DNA from: Mytilus galloprovincialis
Taxonomy: Eukaryota > Mollusca > Bivalvia > Mytilida > Mytilidae
Direction of reading: 5' to 3'
Length of the DNA: 64,000 bases
Assembly: GCF_965363235.1 (NCBI RefSeq)
Contig: NC_134841.1
Coordinates: 58,487,078-58,551,077 of the forward strand
Every line of letters begins with the position of its first letter. Positions within the stretch are counted from its first letter, which is position 1. The translations under genes and the position numbers were made by a program. This document shows, one piece after another, positions 34,057-46,386 of the stretch. The notes under the pieces are model-generated. The model ran no database searches. It worked only from the letters and a program-made list of their open reading frames with translations, and was not told the DNA's origin.

Positions 34057-37000
34057 TTCAGACACACTGAACGTCTATGTGATTTACATATTTAAACCTT
34101 ATTCACATTATAAAGTTTCAACTCTGCATATTGAATGAGTTATATCTCGATAAAAAGTTTATATTTAAGAATTTAGTCTAAGAGGCTCATTAATAACAGG
34201 TTATTTGACGTATGGAACGTAAAAGAAAGTTCGTATGTTTGCTAAGTAAATATTTGTTTTCTATTGGCCGTATTAAGGAAACACATAGCTTACCGTCTAC
34301 TCAAGGGATTTAATGATTAAGAGAAAGTTAAGTTGCAAGCTTTTTTTAAATGAATTGAGAAAATATCCGTTTAAACTTAATAAGAAACACCTAAATAGTT
34401 CTCAATAAATATAATTGGTAAACCCTTTGTATCTAGAAAGAAACATTTAAAGTCTAAAACTCACCATTTTAAAGTTGGTTATATTCCGTTTTACTTTAGT
34501 TAAGGAAATTAGCATTTAGTTTTAAGAACATCAATACGCAGTATTACTTAGATTTCTCTCAAGTTTAAATACTTTAAGGTTTATTGATTAGGAAACTTGT
34601 CTTTTGAATCATAAAGGTGAAACGAGCGTTTGAGATTTCGTGACCCGTTCAAGTTTTCAACGCATTGATTTTCTTTTAGTTATTTTTTCACAATTTGTGT
34701 ATTGGTTTGTTAAGACTTGTAACTATAGCTTTATGTCGATATTTCTAACTATTATATTCTTGACATACGAGACGTGATTTATAGTATTACGAAACATTCC
34801 ATTAGCAACTATTGTTCTCTTTTTTCTGTTAAATTTTCGTTTTGTATTCCCGTTATTTAGTTTGTATGGTTTTCACATACTGTATATTTAGAATAAAACT
34901 AGGCTTTTATACAGGTATTCATAAGGAGTCGACCATGCAGCGCAATGAAGGCTATGATGTACCCGTATATTCATTGAACAATTGATGCATTAAGTGGCTG
35001 GATCTTTTCCGATAGTACATATATATTGATTGTGTCTCAAGCATCTACTATTTAAACAAAGTTATGTAAATGATCAATTCGGTTTATCATCTTAACCAAC
35101 GTTAAGATAAATTAGAGAAGTTATAGAACTATATGATGCGATGAGCTGTATATAATTAATGACAATAGGTATTAACACAAAGGGGGCTTAAGCTGTCAAA
35201 TTCATATTCACCGATTTAGATCAAATTCTCACATAGAAAACGTATATCCAAATCATAAAAAGAGTAAAATAAGCAATTTTAAGCAATAATGCATGGGGTC
35301 GATAACAGTATCAGTATTTCGTGTTTATTAAATTGAGTCTACAATTAACCCCCAAGGTGACCTCCGAAGACTGACGACGGTCATACAATCCGATATAATT
35401 AAAACATCGATATAATTATAAATATATAACCAACTCGTGCAATGCGATTTTTCTAGGTCTGTTTGAATTCATAGTATAATTGGTTAAAAATATGTTAGTC
35501 ATCGTTTTTAGCTGTAAGGGAATGACTTTTGTAGATCGAATCAGTCAATCAAATAATTTACCCTTGTGTCACTTTCAATGTTGACATGTTTTTCTTTTCA
35601 TAAATGAACACGCATAATTCATATGTAACCCATCGCTAGCTAAAGTGTTAAATGAAAGTTCACATGACTCTGAAACAGATTCATTAACTTAAAGGTCGAT
35701 TTATTCACTTGTAAGTGAATAATTTTTCAGTGATGTTTCTTATCTTATTTTGACAAATTAAATCAAACTTGTTGCTAAAAGCTTATTCCTATTTTACTAT
35801 TTTACTTTCATCAATGCCGGATTGAACCAATATATTTCGTGGCTAGTGTCCCATTAATTAATGCTTCTAAGCTGCTGATGTGTATCAAAATTCACCTGGA
35901 TTCTGCTTGTTGAAATAAAATGGTTAACATAGCTCTTCAAAAATTTACTTAATTGGGTGTAAACAAATTGCTACCTTGCCTCCTACCTTCGTATGTATAT
36001 GAAGGATTCCGTGTTTTTTTTTTGTGTTGTAAAATGTATACTTTGCTTGCACGTCCGACCTGAATAAAGTTTGAATCTGTTGCATCTTTTACGCTTGCTG
36101 ATCTGCGCGTTAAAAAAACCCTTCAAATTGCAATTGCGTTTGATGTGACCGTAGGTTATATGTTGCATGCAATTTAGGTCCGTATCAAGCATAACGGCAT
36201 CATTTTTCAGTGTTTGTATAAATTTTGCCGTCCTTTTATATCTACACTTTATTAAGAATATTCATCGATATTGTTAATCTGTTCTCGTCCTGATTATGAA
36301 TGCAATATTTGCCATTGTATAGTCAGCATACAACAACTAACCTAAATTTCCTAATGCATGGTCAACTCTACACCCATTCGGATTATTTTTTCTAGAAATA
36401 TATTGGACAATGATGTTTATTGTAGCATTAATTCGTACCCGAACATCAGGTACCTGACTTAGGAAAGGTTCAAACAAATGCAGCGGGTGTACACGTTTTA
36501 ATATGTACCAGCCTTCACCCTTAGTGTAACATCATAATTAACATAGAAAGACATATAGACATATAATTGTGTTTGTTTGCTTTTATCACAGTCCACCGTT
36601 ATATATATTTCTGCTTTTACAATGCATCTATAAAAAATATGATTGTTGCATGTAAATACTCAGTGGGTCTTGATTACAATAACGGAATGTCACACTCGGA
36701 ATTTGATTTGCTGAGAGAGAAAAAAATATGACGAATACCTTTAATAGTAAAAATGAATAAAAGGAGACCTTTTATTTGTTTTTCCCTATGAATTTCAGCC
36801 TCTGTTGGGTAGTTGTCCAATTGGTTATCTTTATCATTATCAATATACCATGTGCATATTTCTATTTTTCTACATGTTAACAACTCTTTTCCTGGATCAT
36901 TGGCAGGCCTGGTCACGATATCATAACTTCTGATGAAGTTTGTCGACTTTAAATACAGTTTTCCTAAAATTTAATAGGTTGATTTACTTATTTAAGTTAA

Positions 37001-37384
37001 CACGTACATTAAATACACTGAATGAAACTTTAATACTTGGAAGCCGTACGTGAGATACGCGGCGGCTATATTTATTTGAAAATGATTAAATGGTGAACTT
37101 CATCGGCGCCGGTTAAAATTTCCATGCCAGTATAAGTGCATCTCACATCTTTGAAGACAACTGTCATGGCGTTGTTATTTTGTCATCAACTTGTGAGTAT
37201 GATATCCTTTGGCAGATCTCATCTTCTGTCTCGTTTTGAGTCCGTTGTAGTGATAGCCTTTCAGAAATATTTTGCTGGTATATTAGATATACAGTTTTTT
37301 TTCATGATCGTAAGCGGTGTGTCGCGTACATCAAATTTCTCCCTAGACAACAACAACAACAACATATTTTTTTTCAAAAAGAAA
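34057..37384. other. Intergenic region between two head-to-head genes
   Basis: Lies between the start of the 364-residue gene (minus strand) and RIIAD1 (plus strand), so it holds both promoters. A 10-base palindrome arm pair TTATTCACTT/AAGTGAATAA lies at 35701-35722. A dispersed repeat fragment with ACCTGACTTAGGAAAGG is near 36450. Other short open frames (for example 36674-36916 on the minus strand) show no recognised family. Confidence 0.45.
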
Positions 37385-40300
37385 ATGACAGAACAACCAA
37401 AACATAAGCCTCCCCATGGAATGGAACCATACGATTTAGGTCGTGGAGATGACTTGGGAGCACTTAGCAAAGAACAACAACAGAAACTGAATGATTTTAA
37501 GGTTTTAATTTTTAAATGAGATAAACCAAGGATTTGTATAGTAAGATCTTACTATACAAATCCTTGGATAAACATATTTTAGCACTGTCGTCTATTAGTT
37601 TAAACATATGTATTTATAGTGGATTGGGAAACAAGTAATTGCAACTTATATTAATCCCTTTCCACTTTGTGGGTACGAGTGCTGCCTTGTAGCGGCATTA
37701 GCCTGCTCTTTTTTTCAAAATCTACAAGCCTAGGGTGTCTTTTTTGCGCAAGAGATACATGGCTCGCTCTTAACATGGGTCAGCCATTTATCTTTCCCTT
37801 GCGACGGACTATCATCATTTTTTAAGACCATACTCGCAAATGGTGTCAAGGGAGAGCCAAAAATTCAGTTCCTTCAATTTATGCCAATTCATGCAAAGGA
37901 AAACCCAATAATTTGTCAAAACCATGAGTTCTTAACGCTTTTACATAGTCGTTGCGTAAATCTATTTATGTAATATTGAAAATGGGAAATATCCTTTCGT
38001 TCTATAAATAGATTGTTGTTAGGATCCATGTGGCTTAAAGGTACACATGGTGATGAAAACATTTCGATCTTCTCTCTTTTAATCCAATTAACGTTAGCCA
38101 TGGCATCACAATTCTCTTCAAACTTCTCGGGATTGAAGTTGTACCACTTTGCAATGAATTAAAATGAAAGTAAATTTCCGGTAAAAATATTGAATAGATT
38201 AGCATGTTTGAGTTTATTTTTGAGAGGATTATGATGATAACAAAACTCAGCTAGTGTTGTCAGGAAGCGTCACTTGAACACACGGGGTCGTGCAATGGCG
38301 AGTGCAGACATGTTTATGTGCCTTTAATTACTTATATGAAGTGAGCATTGGAAATCAAAAGTTTTAATAAGGGACAAGTAAATCCAGATTTATGTAAATA
38401 AAATTAGACAAAGACATAGTGAATTTTTTATTAGTACAAGAGTATATATTTCATTTTAGTTGATGAGTGAACACGCATATTCAATATCGTGTTAATAAAA
38501 AAAACAACATTACATTAAGGAGCTTGGTGGTGAAAAACCCAATTTGATATTTGCTTGAGGGGATGAACTGGAATTAATAATGCAATTGAAAAACAATTTC
38601 ACTCAATTAAATATAAAATAGAGGGGTAAAAACCCCAATTTGTGAATTCTTATCTGGAGCTCTGTAAGTACAAATCACATGAAGCATGGTAAGAAAAGCA
38701 ATGTGAACCTATATTTCTTGGACCAAAAAATACTGTCCTAATAACTTTTCTTTAATTCTAGCAAGGTTTGGTTAAAAAAATCCTTTCTAAAGTCTGTCTC
38801 GAAAAAGGCAATCATTGTGGCATATGGGCTAATTAATTGTTTATTTCAATCTATACAACATCAACATTTCTTTATCATAATTAATGCTCAAAAAGTGTCA
38901 AAAACAGTAATTTTACTTGATATTTGATGTGAAACCGTATTTTTTGGTGACAACTCAGTGGCGGATCCAGAGGGGGGCGTAGAGGGCGTCCCCCCTTTGC
39001 TCTGACTTTTTGTTTGTTTGTGTAAAATGATTAATGAGACTAAACTTCGACCGTGAACTTTGCCATTTCCTGTGTACTTAAGTATTTAACAGTTCTTTAC
39101 TTATAAAGAAATTTTTTTGCTGGAATTTACTGATTACATGTATCAAAGTCATGTCATTCGCTATGGTGGAGTTGACCTGTGCGTCTAAAAACTGTCGCTC
39201 AGTCATTTTGAAATTCAAATTACAGTTACATATTGCTTAGGCTGAGGAAGACAATCATGACACCTTCAAATCGACACAGAATTGAGCAAAAAAGTATTGA
39301 CGTCTATTTCACTATACAGAAAGAAAAGAAAAGGAATACTCTTTCATTCTCATGAGAAAAAAAATTCACGGCAATATTATTTACCTACGCCAACATGTTT
39401 AACCCCAAACGCCCCAGCCTATTTTAAAATAACATAGCTGAATGATGATCCCCAGTCAGTTTAAGCTCTAGATAGATTTAAAGTCTAAGGTACGAACCAT
39501 TCAATTTGAGGAGACAGTTAGATAGGTGGGTTTGACTCTTGACTTACTGTGGTGAGAATATTTAATTTTCTGAACTTCTGCTGATTTGTTTGGAAAAAGC
39601 ACATACAATGTACATGTTCACATCTAGAGTTTGGATTTACACTATACTGTATATATATATATATATACATGTACATTAAAAATACAATTCTTTACATTTC
39701 AGATATATACATGTATAAAAGAAAATACATTGTTTATTTTATACATGTAGTTAAGGGTTGAAGTAAAAAAGATGAAATTGAAGAGTTTTGAATAACTTTA
39801 AAAAAAAAACTAGGAATACAAAAATATGCAACCAAAATTATGAAAGCACATGATTGTATAGTATACAGTAGTTTAGTTCTGAATAGGAAATCCCTAATCA
39901 AGACTCTATTAGGTACGTGCTTCAGAGGCTGACATTATACTTTTATATATTCAGTTACATGTATGTATTAATATAAATTTTATCTATTGCAGAAAAAGAC
40001 CAGAGTAGAAAATGAGAAATACCTAAGAGACCACCCAGAAGTAGAATGCTTATTATCAGGATTCCTTGGGTATGTGACTGTTCAAGTAATTTTAGTGACT
40101 CCTCCCTTCTTTGCTTATAATCTGCCTGTAATATGAAATGGATGGAAAATTTTAAAACGGTTGTAGACATAATATTAATTTTAATTGATTATTACATGTA
40201 TCTTTTTCTAATTTGGCTTTTATAAAAACAATTTTAAAAAGAGAAATTTTCAAATGAAGATATTATCATATATAATATATCTTCAAAATTTCAAATTTGC

Positions 40301-43075
40301 TGAATTTGTAAAACAAAAATTAAAAAGCATGCCTTGTTACATATAACATGACAAAATTTTGTCCAAAACCCAAAGCTACAATGTTAAACTTGTTTTTACA
40401 ATTTATTTATGTGAAACAGTTGACTGAGTTTTTTCTTTGAAGATTCATTTCAAGAATGTAAAATAAGAAAATGCAACCCTTTCCAGCCGATACAGTTTGT
40501 CCTTAATTCAAAAGAAAGAAGAAAAAATATACCCTCATGAAACAAACAGATCTACATATATATTAAAGGGGATCCAAGAATTAAATAAATCACTTTTGTA
40601 TCCTGACAATTTGAAGACATGACATGTACAAAATGTATATATGTCTTGCCTGGAAATGACTCTTACTGTTTATGTAAATTGAGTTTGTATGGAACAATTG
40701 AATGTATATTTCATCATATATAGATATAGGAAGATGTGATATGTGTGCCAATGAGACAACTCTCTATCCAAGTAACAATTTATGAAAGTAAACCATTATA
40801 GGTTAAGGTACGGCCTTCAACACGGAGCCTAGGCTCACAACGAACAGCAAGCTATAAAGGGCCCCAAAAATTATTAGTGTAAAACCATTCAAATGGGAAA
40901 ATATATTACAGTAGAAAATTTACACTATTTGTGGGATGGTGAAAGGGAGGGGGAATGAGGTACATGTATAGAAGCATGGCATTATGAAACTCCATTATAG
41001 TTTATTTGCCATGGCTACAATACAAAAATGGCAAATGAATAAGGCTGGTAGATTATTTGAATAAATTGGGATGATTCTTTTTTGTAATTGCTAAATAAAC
41101 CTCTAGGGATAACTTCATACCTGTCCATTTAAGTGTGGTACTCCTCAACCCTTAGATTTTGAAGACCTCTCGATTTCTTTAGAAACAATCATAACTTTTT
41201 TATGCCTCCACCTGAGGCAACTGGTCATTAATTTGTTGCTGACGGTCTTTAACGGTCATTAATTTTCAGTGACTATAATTAACTTTTTACATGTTAGTTA
41301 AAAAATATAAGATACATGTACATGCAAACAAACATATGTACTGGTAACATGTACAGGTATATATTTTTTTTAATTCTGCTAGAAGTCATTTCAAGATTAA
41401 AAATTATATTGTTGCAAACTATACACACCACTCCTTGAAAATTTAACTATGGTGATCTCTGTATCTGACATGATCTATGTTGTACAAATAAATACACTTT
41501 TAAAAATAAGATAGATATTGTAAGTTGGCATCTGCATGTACATAAAAGCGTCACCTATTTCAATGACAGACTATACTTCATGTCATTTCGGGGCCTTTTA
41601 TAGCGGACTATGCAGTATGGGCTTTGCTCATTGTTGAAGGCCGTACTGTGATCTTTAGTTGTTGATTTCTGTGTCATTTTGGTCTCTTGTGGATGATTGT
41701 CTCATTGGCAATCATACCACATCTTCTTTTTTATATTTCATATTTTTCTTTATAGTCTGTCAATAACAGGAAACACTGTACACAAATAAACCAATATACA
41801 TTTTTAACATGTACAATGTATATACCGGTAACTATTTTCTATGTCTTTTTATATTTGTAATTCAGAGAAGTATTAAAAGAAAGACCTGAAAACATAAGAG
41901 ATTTTGCTGCAGGTGAGTGAATTTAAAGATGACTTGTATATTAGAATACTTGATATAACATGTAAGTGGTAGAACACTATAAAGAAAGTCATCTCACATT
42001 CTCAATACCACTTTTTGTTAATTTAGATATTTATAGGTATCGTTTGGTGATTGTTTTAACAGATATATTTATAAATATAAATTATTATAATCTTGCTTAT
42101 AAATTGAGCCTTTCTACCAAAACATCCCTAAATCATGAAAAACACAAAAGAAAACATATGAAAGCAAATATAGGGTCATTTAAAAAAGGATTTTTTTTTA
42201 TTGAAGAGTAGATTTAAATGGGACAGACAACAACAGAAAACTTACTTTTTTTTTTACATTGGAAATATAAAATTACAGTATAAAGGCTATTTCAATCTAA
42301 TGAAACTTTTCAAGTAATAATCATTGATCAATTTAACATTTCAACTATTTATTTCATGTATGTTTGATGTGACTGATTGTCAGTACTAAAATTTCAGGAA
42401 GTAAATTCAGATATTTTTTAGAGGCCATTTAGGGATGACATTAAAAGATCAATGTATGATAAAAAAAAAAGGCGTACGGTAACCTTTAGTTGTTGATTTC
42501 TGTGTCATTTTGGTCTCTTGTGGATGATTGTCTCATTGGCAATATAAAATTACAGTATAAAAAAAAGGGGGGGGGGGGGGGTCAGTGAAAAAAAAACTAT
42601 GTGATTAAAGTTTTTTATCCCAACATTGAACTTTGAACTTTTGATGCCGTCCCTTAGATAAGAAGAATATGACAGTGTCATTGTAGTCACCTAGTTACTT
42701 TTTTTTAGAAAAAAAATAGAGCCCCCTTAAATTTATATCAACCCATACCAAAGTCAAACTAATATCTCTCTTTTTCATTGCATGAATTGTGTCATTTTTG
42801 TAGGTTTGCCCTCATCTTAACCCTAAATGAGTCTGATTGCTACACAAATTGGATACAAGAACACATTTACTTAGTAATTGTACCCTACTCAGTTGCTGTA
42901 GTTTTTCTTTAAGATTTTATTCATGGAATCAAAGATGCATGTATATGGTTGTTCATTTTTTTAATGTTGTTTTGCAGATCATTTTACAAATACAGAATTA
43001 CCAGGACAGTTACAGAAAACATTAGAGATTAGACAAGCTAGAATGAAACAGAATAGGATTTTACAGAAAATATAA
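37385..43075 (+). CDS. RIIAD1: RIIAD1-like protein with PKA RII-alpha docking/dimerisation domain
   Basis: Small protein with an RIIa (PKA regulatory-subunit dimerisation/docking) domain; such domains form helical dimers that bind AKAP-type helices and are frequent in ciliary and sperm proteins (family knowledge). Exons: 37385-37501, 39993-40069, 41866-41912, 42978-43075, all GT/AG with phases 0, 2, 1; 339 nt, 112 residues, complete with stop TAA. Residues 1-39 include DDLGALSKEQQQKLNDFK, then KTRVENEKYLRDHPEVE and the domain core LLSGFLGEVLKERPENIRDF to AADHF (about 43-84). Length and order agree with RIIAD1 as I recall it. The frame is open upstream to a Met at 37136, but the hydrophobic and Asn-run extension is unlike the family, so 37385 is preferred. 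ATTAAA follows at 43139. Confidence 0.92.
37526..37567. repeat. Perfect 42-bp palindrome flanked by ATAAA direct repeats
   Basis: Left half starts CCAAGGATTTGTATAGTAAG and the right half is its exact reverse complement. ATAAA stands on both sides (37521-37525, 37568-37572). The arm equals the end sequence of the element at 5895-6882. It lies 24 bases after the RIIAD1 exon 1 donor. Confidence 0.9.
37640..37880. repeat. Dispersed repeat related to 16981-17100
   Basis: Shares TGGGTCAGCCA, GACGGACTATCATCAT and AAATGGTGTCAAG with the 17-kb segment, in the same order and orientation. Intronic (RIIAD1 intron 1). Just beyond it, 37916-38101 on the minus strand stays open for about 60 codons without a recognised family. 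Confidence 0.5.
40725..40900. repeat. Common mussel-type repeat (CCAATGAGACAAC family), plus orientation
   Basis: Contains GATGTGATATGTGTGCCAAT, GAGACAACTCTC, ACGGCCTTCAACA and AGCTATAAAGGGCCCC. Reverse-oriented relatives are at 41578-41735, 42474-42543 and 49505-49660. Non-coding, short and repeated, so SINE- or MITE-like. Confidence 0.7.
41578..41735. repeat. Same repeat family, minus orientation
   Basis: GGGGCCTTTTATAGCGGACT, GCTCATTGTTGAAGGCCGTA and GATTGTCTCATTGGCAATCA are the reverse complements of the family words at 40.7-40.9 kb. Confidence 0.7.
42474..42600. repeat. Truncated copy of the same family plus a G-run
   Basis: Only GTTGTTGATTTCTGTGTC to TCTCATTGGCAAT is kept (42474-42543). 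It is followed by an A-rich stretch and a run of about 14 G near 42567-42581. Confidence 0.65.
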
Positions 43076-43138
43076 TGGAACTGCTGTTATTTCATATTTA
43101 TTGTCATTGTGTATAATGTTGAATATTGTATAAAAAAT

Positions 43139-43144
43139 ATTAAA
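43139..43144 (+). promoter_or_regulatory. Polyadenylation signal ATTAAA of RIIAD1
   Basis: The common variant ATTAAA stands 64 bases after the stop codon, with a (TA)n run just downstream. Confidence 0.55.
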
Positions 43145-43473
43145 CTGTTTTAAGATATATATATATATATATATATATTGATCTCAGTTTCTATTAATGA
43201 CTTGCTGCCTTTTATACATTTGCCATTAGGTATTCATCACATTTGCACAAAACTTTATTCATTACCCCATTCAAAACTTCATTATCTGTTCAATTTATGT
43301 TTGGAAACCACTGTTACAAACCCTCAATCAAACCAATACAAACTTACAGCTATCATGTCGGATATTGAAAGTCACAGATTTCTAAACCAGTTCGCATTGG
43401 AAAAGATGAAAAAGAGAAAAGATGTTTTCTCAAATTTTGTTTGGCCAACATAGGTCAATGGGGTCAACTTAAG

Positions 43474-43640
43474 ATCCTTTATCATAAATTAGTTCATCCG
43501 AAAATACCTCCTTATTTTGCAGGATCTCAATATTGATGACTTCAAGTCTAAACCTCCTGATTGCACCTGTGCTTGTTCCAAATTCACATATAATCTGGCT
43601 GGCTATTTTATTACGCACGTTATTCAGTGTGCACTCAATT
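43474..43640 (+). pseudogene. Fragment of a reverse transcriptase element, upstream region
   Basis: Translates, with a frame change, to FVHPKIPPYFA then LNIDDFKSKPPDCTCACSKF and TYNLAGYFIT. I recognise this as the Cys-rich linker that lies upstream of the reverse transcriptase in the same retroelement group as the 15-20-kb copies. Isolated fragment without catalytic part. Confidence 0.55.
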
Positions 43641-43859
43641 TTTTTTATGTTATTTCTTCATAGACAGAAAAAATATTAGTCATTCCTTAAATAATTATGA
43701 AAAACAGCAGGGTCACCAGGGTGTGAAAACCATGTCATCTGAAATAAATATTAAGCATAGATCTAGAAATGAACAGATAATCATGACATATAAAAAAAAA
43801 ATCACTCTTGTGTTCGTTTTTTTTGCAGTTTTGTTTTGTTTTGCCTAAAAAATATTGAC

Positions 43860-45200
43860 ACCCAAAATGAATATATATATAGTATTGAGGAATTTTTTGA
43901 ACTTATGTTCAATACATTGATTACTAGGATAATAATCCTGTCACATATGAATTGGGTAAAATATTTCAGAAAAGACGATGCAAATGTGAAAGTTTACGTG
44001 CAGTAGGTGCAACAGCATACCAACAGCTTATATGGCTCGTCAGGGTGGAAGCTAAAAAGTGGATCAAAGTCCATGAAAATTTGATTTAAACTTTTATCTG
44101 ACCTTCAACAATGAGCAAAATCAATAACGAATACTAGCTATAAAAATGTAAACGATTAAAAAATGTATACCTTCAGCCTGATTTTTACTACAACTTTGAA
44201 AAAAATACAAACATCAGAGCCGTAACTAGACTCTTTTACAAGTGAGGCAAAATATATTCGTTCAAGGCCCCAAGGAGCTCGATCAAAAAAAAAAAGAAGC
44301 AAAATCATGCATTTTAAGCATTTTCCAGACTCTTTCTTACTCTGAAAAGCATTTAATGTGTAGCTATTTTCGACAATATTCTGGTTTCAAAGCAAATTAT
44401 ATAGATTCAATATGATTTAAGATATTTAGGTTTTAGGGAGAACTTCAAAAGACCGATATGTAGGATAAGTCAAAAATCGTTTTTCTAAAATCATTAATAC
44501 CGATTCAGTCTGTTCTTGTCTTGTATTATGTTTAGACTTTGGTGATTTTTTGAGACTGAATTTTAATATAGTGACCGTGAAGTATTTAAGTATTACTTTA
44601 AGTACTGCTCAAGTCGACACTATATAGGGACAATCTTGGCCTTGTTTTATGGTATTAATGGTTCTTTTGTGTTAATTGAAGACCGTCCAGCGACTATCAA
44701 GATGAAGAACAGGAATAAAACCCCTGACCATTGATAATTTTTATTTTTTCTATGTACTAGTATTGGGTTTGTGTTCGATTAAGTCCTGTGCAAGTTTACT
44801 CAATACTTCTTTAGTTTCTATTACCGTATAAAGGGTCTAAACATGACTTAATGCAAGTTTAATCCTTCAATGCAAAAGGGCATATTGCCAGTGGCGTAGC
44901 TGGTTCATTTTACCTGTACGCCCGAACATTGACGAGGAATATGAGGTTAGTCAACCGCTCAATGTTAAAGCACCTGCTGGTAGTGGGTTCGAAAGAGACA
45001 AAGCCCCTGAAAGCTATAGAGAATGAGATACCGTAATGATTCCTGTCAGTAAAAAATCATTGATAGCAACATACTTTTGAATCTAAATGGTTTATTTGTT
45101 TTGCTTAAATTTTGTAATATGTTAACTTATTCATCGTGTTAAACTGGAAGCTAGCCTTGTTTTACTGGTACATATTTTGCTTGTGGTGTCTGTAAACCCT
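43860..45200. other. Non-coding, with hAT-like end words
   Basis: CAGAGCCGTAACTAG near 44215 and CAGTGGCGTAGCTGG near 44890 resemble 5' ends of hAT-type MITEs, both in the same orientation and without clear partners. A fragment with GACCTTCAACAATGAGCAAA (about 44100) belongs to the CCAATGAGACAAC family. No gene recognised. Confidence 0.35.
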
Positions 45201-45205
45201 GTTAA

Positions 45206-45797
45206 GGTGTTATGGGTGTCTTCCTCCATCTTGGATTGTAAAAAACAGAGAACCAAAGGTCCAGATTTTCCATCAAGTTAGCAAAATTTGATGCAGGAAA
45301 GCAGATGTTAAATGTACATTTTCATTTAAAAGTACCAATTTATAAGAATATAACTTCTAAATATTGATATGTTTGCAAATGTTAATTATTTTTGGTTGGT
45401 TTTTTTTTTTTTTAAATTGGCATTTTAAGGGAAGGTAACTCTAAAAAAGTGCATTTTCTGAAGGATTCTGTGTGGAATTTTCCTATTTTGTATTTTAGCT
45501 GGAAAAAACGTACGGTGACCCTATCTTTTCTTTTGATATTCTCAAAGCAGTGTCTGAAAGCTGTCTTTTCCTGAAGTATTTAACAATTCTATCATTTTGT
45601 TTAGTTTCTAATCACAAAATGGTGTTTTTTCCTGTATAATCCATACAAAATGTGTCATTTTGTCCCGTCCTGTAGCTTGAGAAAATGCGCGGTGACCTAT
45701 CATTTTTATTATATTTTTCAACATGTATCAATAGATACAACGTTTTGGCAAAGTATGAACAAATTCTATCATTTTTATTTTAGACTCCCATACCACC
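45206..45797. mobile_element. 592-bp MITE with TTAA target duplication
   Basis: GGTGTTATGGGTGTC at the left and GACTCCCATACCACC at the right are imperfect inverted ends, each directly flanked by TTAA (45202-45205 and 45798-45801). TTAA duplication is characteristic of piggyBac and Kolobok groups (family knowledge). The interior repeats ATTCTATCATTTT-like and GCGCGGTGACC/ACGTACGGTGACC words; no ORF. Confidence 0.65.
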
Positions 45798-46141
45798 TTA
45801 AAATGAAATAATTTTGTTTGTTAATTCTCTAATTTTTCCTCTTCAAAACCAAGGAAGTTAGAAAATGTCTAGCATGTTACATATATGGTAACTTGTTAAC
45901 AATTTTGAAATGGATGCTATATTCTGTTACGCGTTGTCCTTTATTTAAAACCTCTTCATTCTATTAGCTTATCAGATTTCAATCTTGAAAATTGATTTGT
46001 TAATTTCCATATTGAAATCTAGTGTTGTCCCAAGATAAATACACAGAAAGAAAACAACAAAATGTCCTTGCATCATTAAACGAAGAAAAAAAACTTCAGT
46101 TGCAAATGTTTGATTACTTTGTTCAGGAAGTAAATAGTATT

Positions 46142-46386
46142 ACCTTTGAGATGTTCCTGTATCACTTTATCATTATTACCTTTGAGATGTTCCTGTATCA
46201 CTTTATCATTATTACCTTTGAGATGTTCCTGTATCACTTTATCATTATTACCTTTGAGATCTTCCTGTATCACTTTATCATTAATACCTTTGAGATATTC
46301 CTGTATCGCTTTATCATTATTACCTTTGAGATGTTCCTGTATCACTTTATCACTATTACCTTTGAGATGTTCCTGTATCACTTTAT
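46142..46386 (-). repeat. 36-bp minisatellite, seven units, covering an exon-intron boundary
   Basis: On the minus strand each unit reads ATACAGGAACATCTCAAAG followed by GTAATAATGATAAAGTG and encodes IQEHLKGNNDKV. Spacing is exactly 36 bases. Every unit contains AAAG|GTAATA, a usable splice donor. The frame stays open across all units. Confidence 0.9.

Noticed and set aside
36674..36916. 80-codon minus-strand frame starting MTRPANDPGKELLTCRK
   Set aside because: Looks fairly protein-like but has no family match from memory, no clear splice context and no neighbouring exons.
37136..37384. Upstream in-frame extension of RIIAD1 (Met at 37136)
   Set aside because: It adds about 80 residues with hydrophobic and Asn runs that do not resemble the family; the Met at 37385 gives the expected size.
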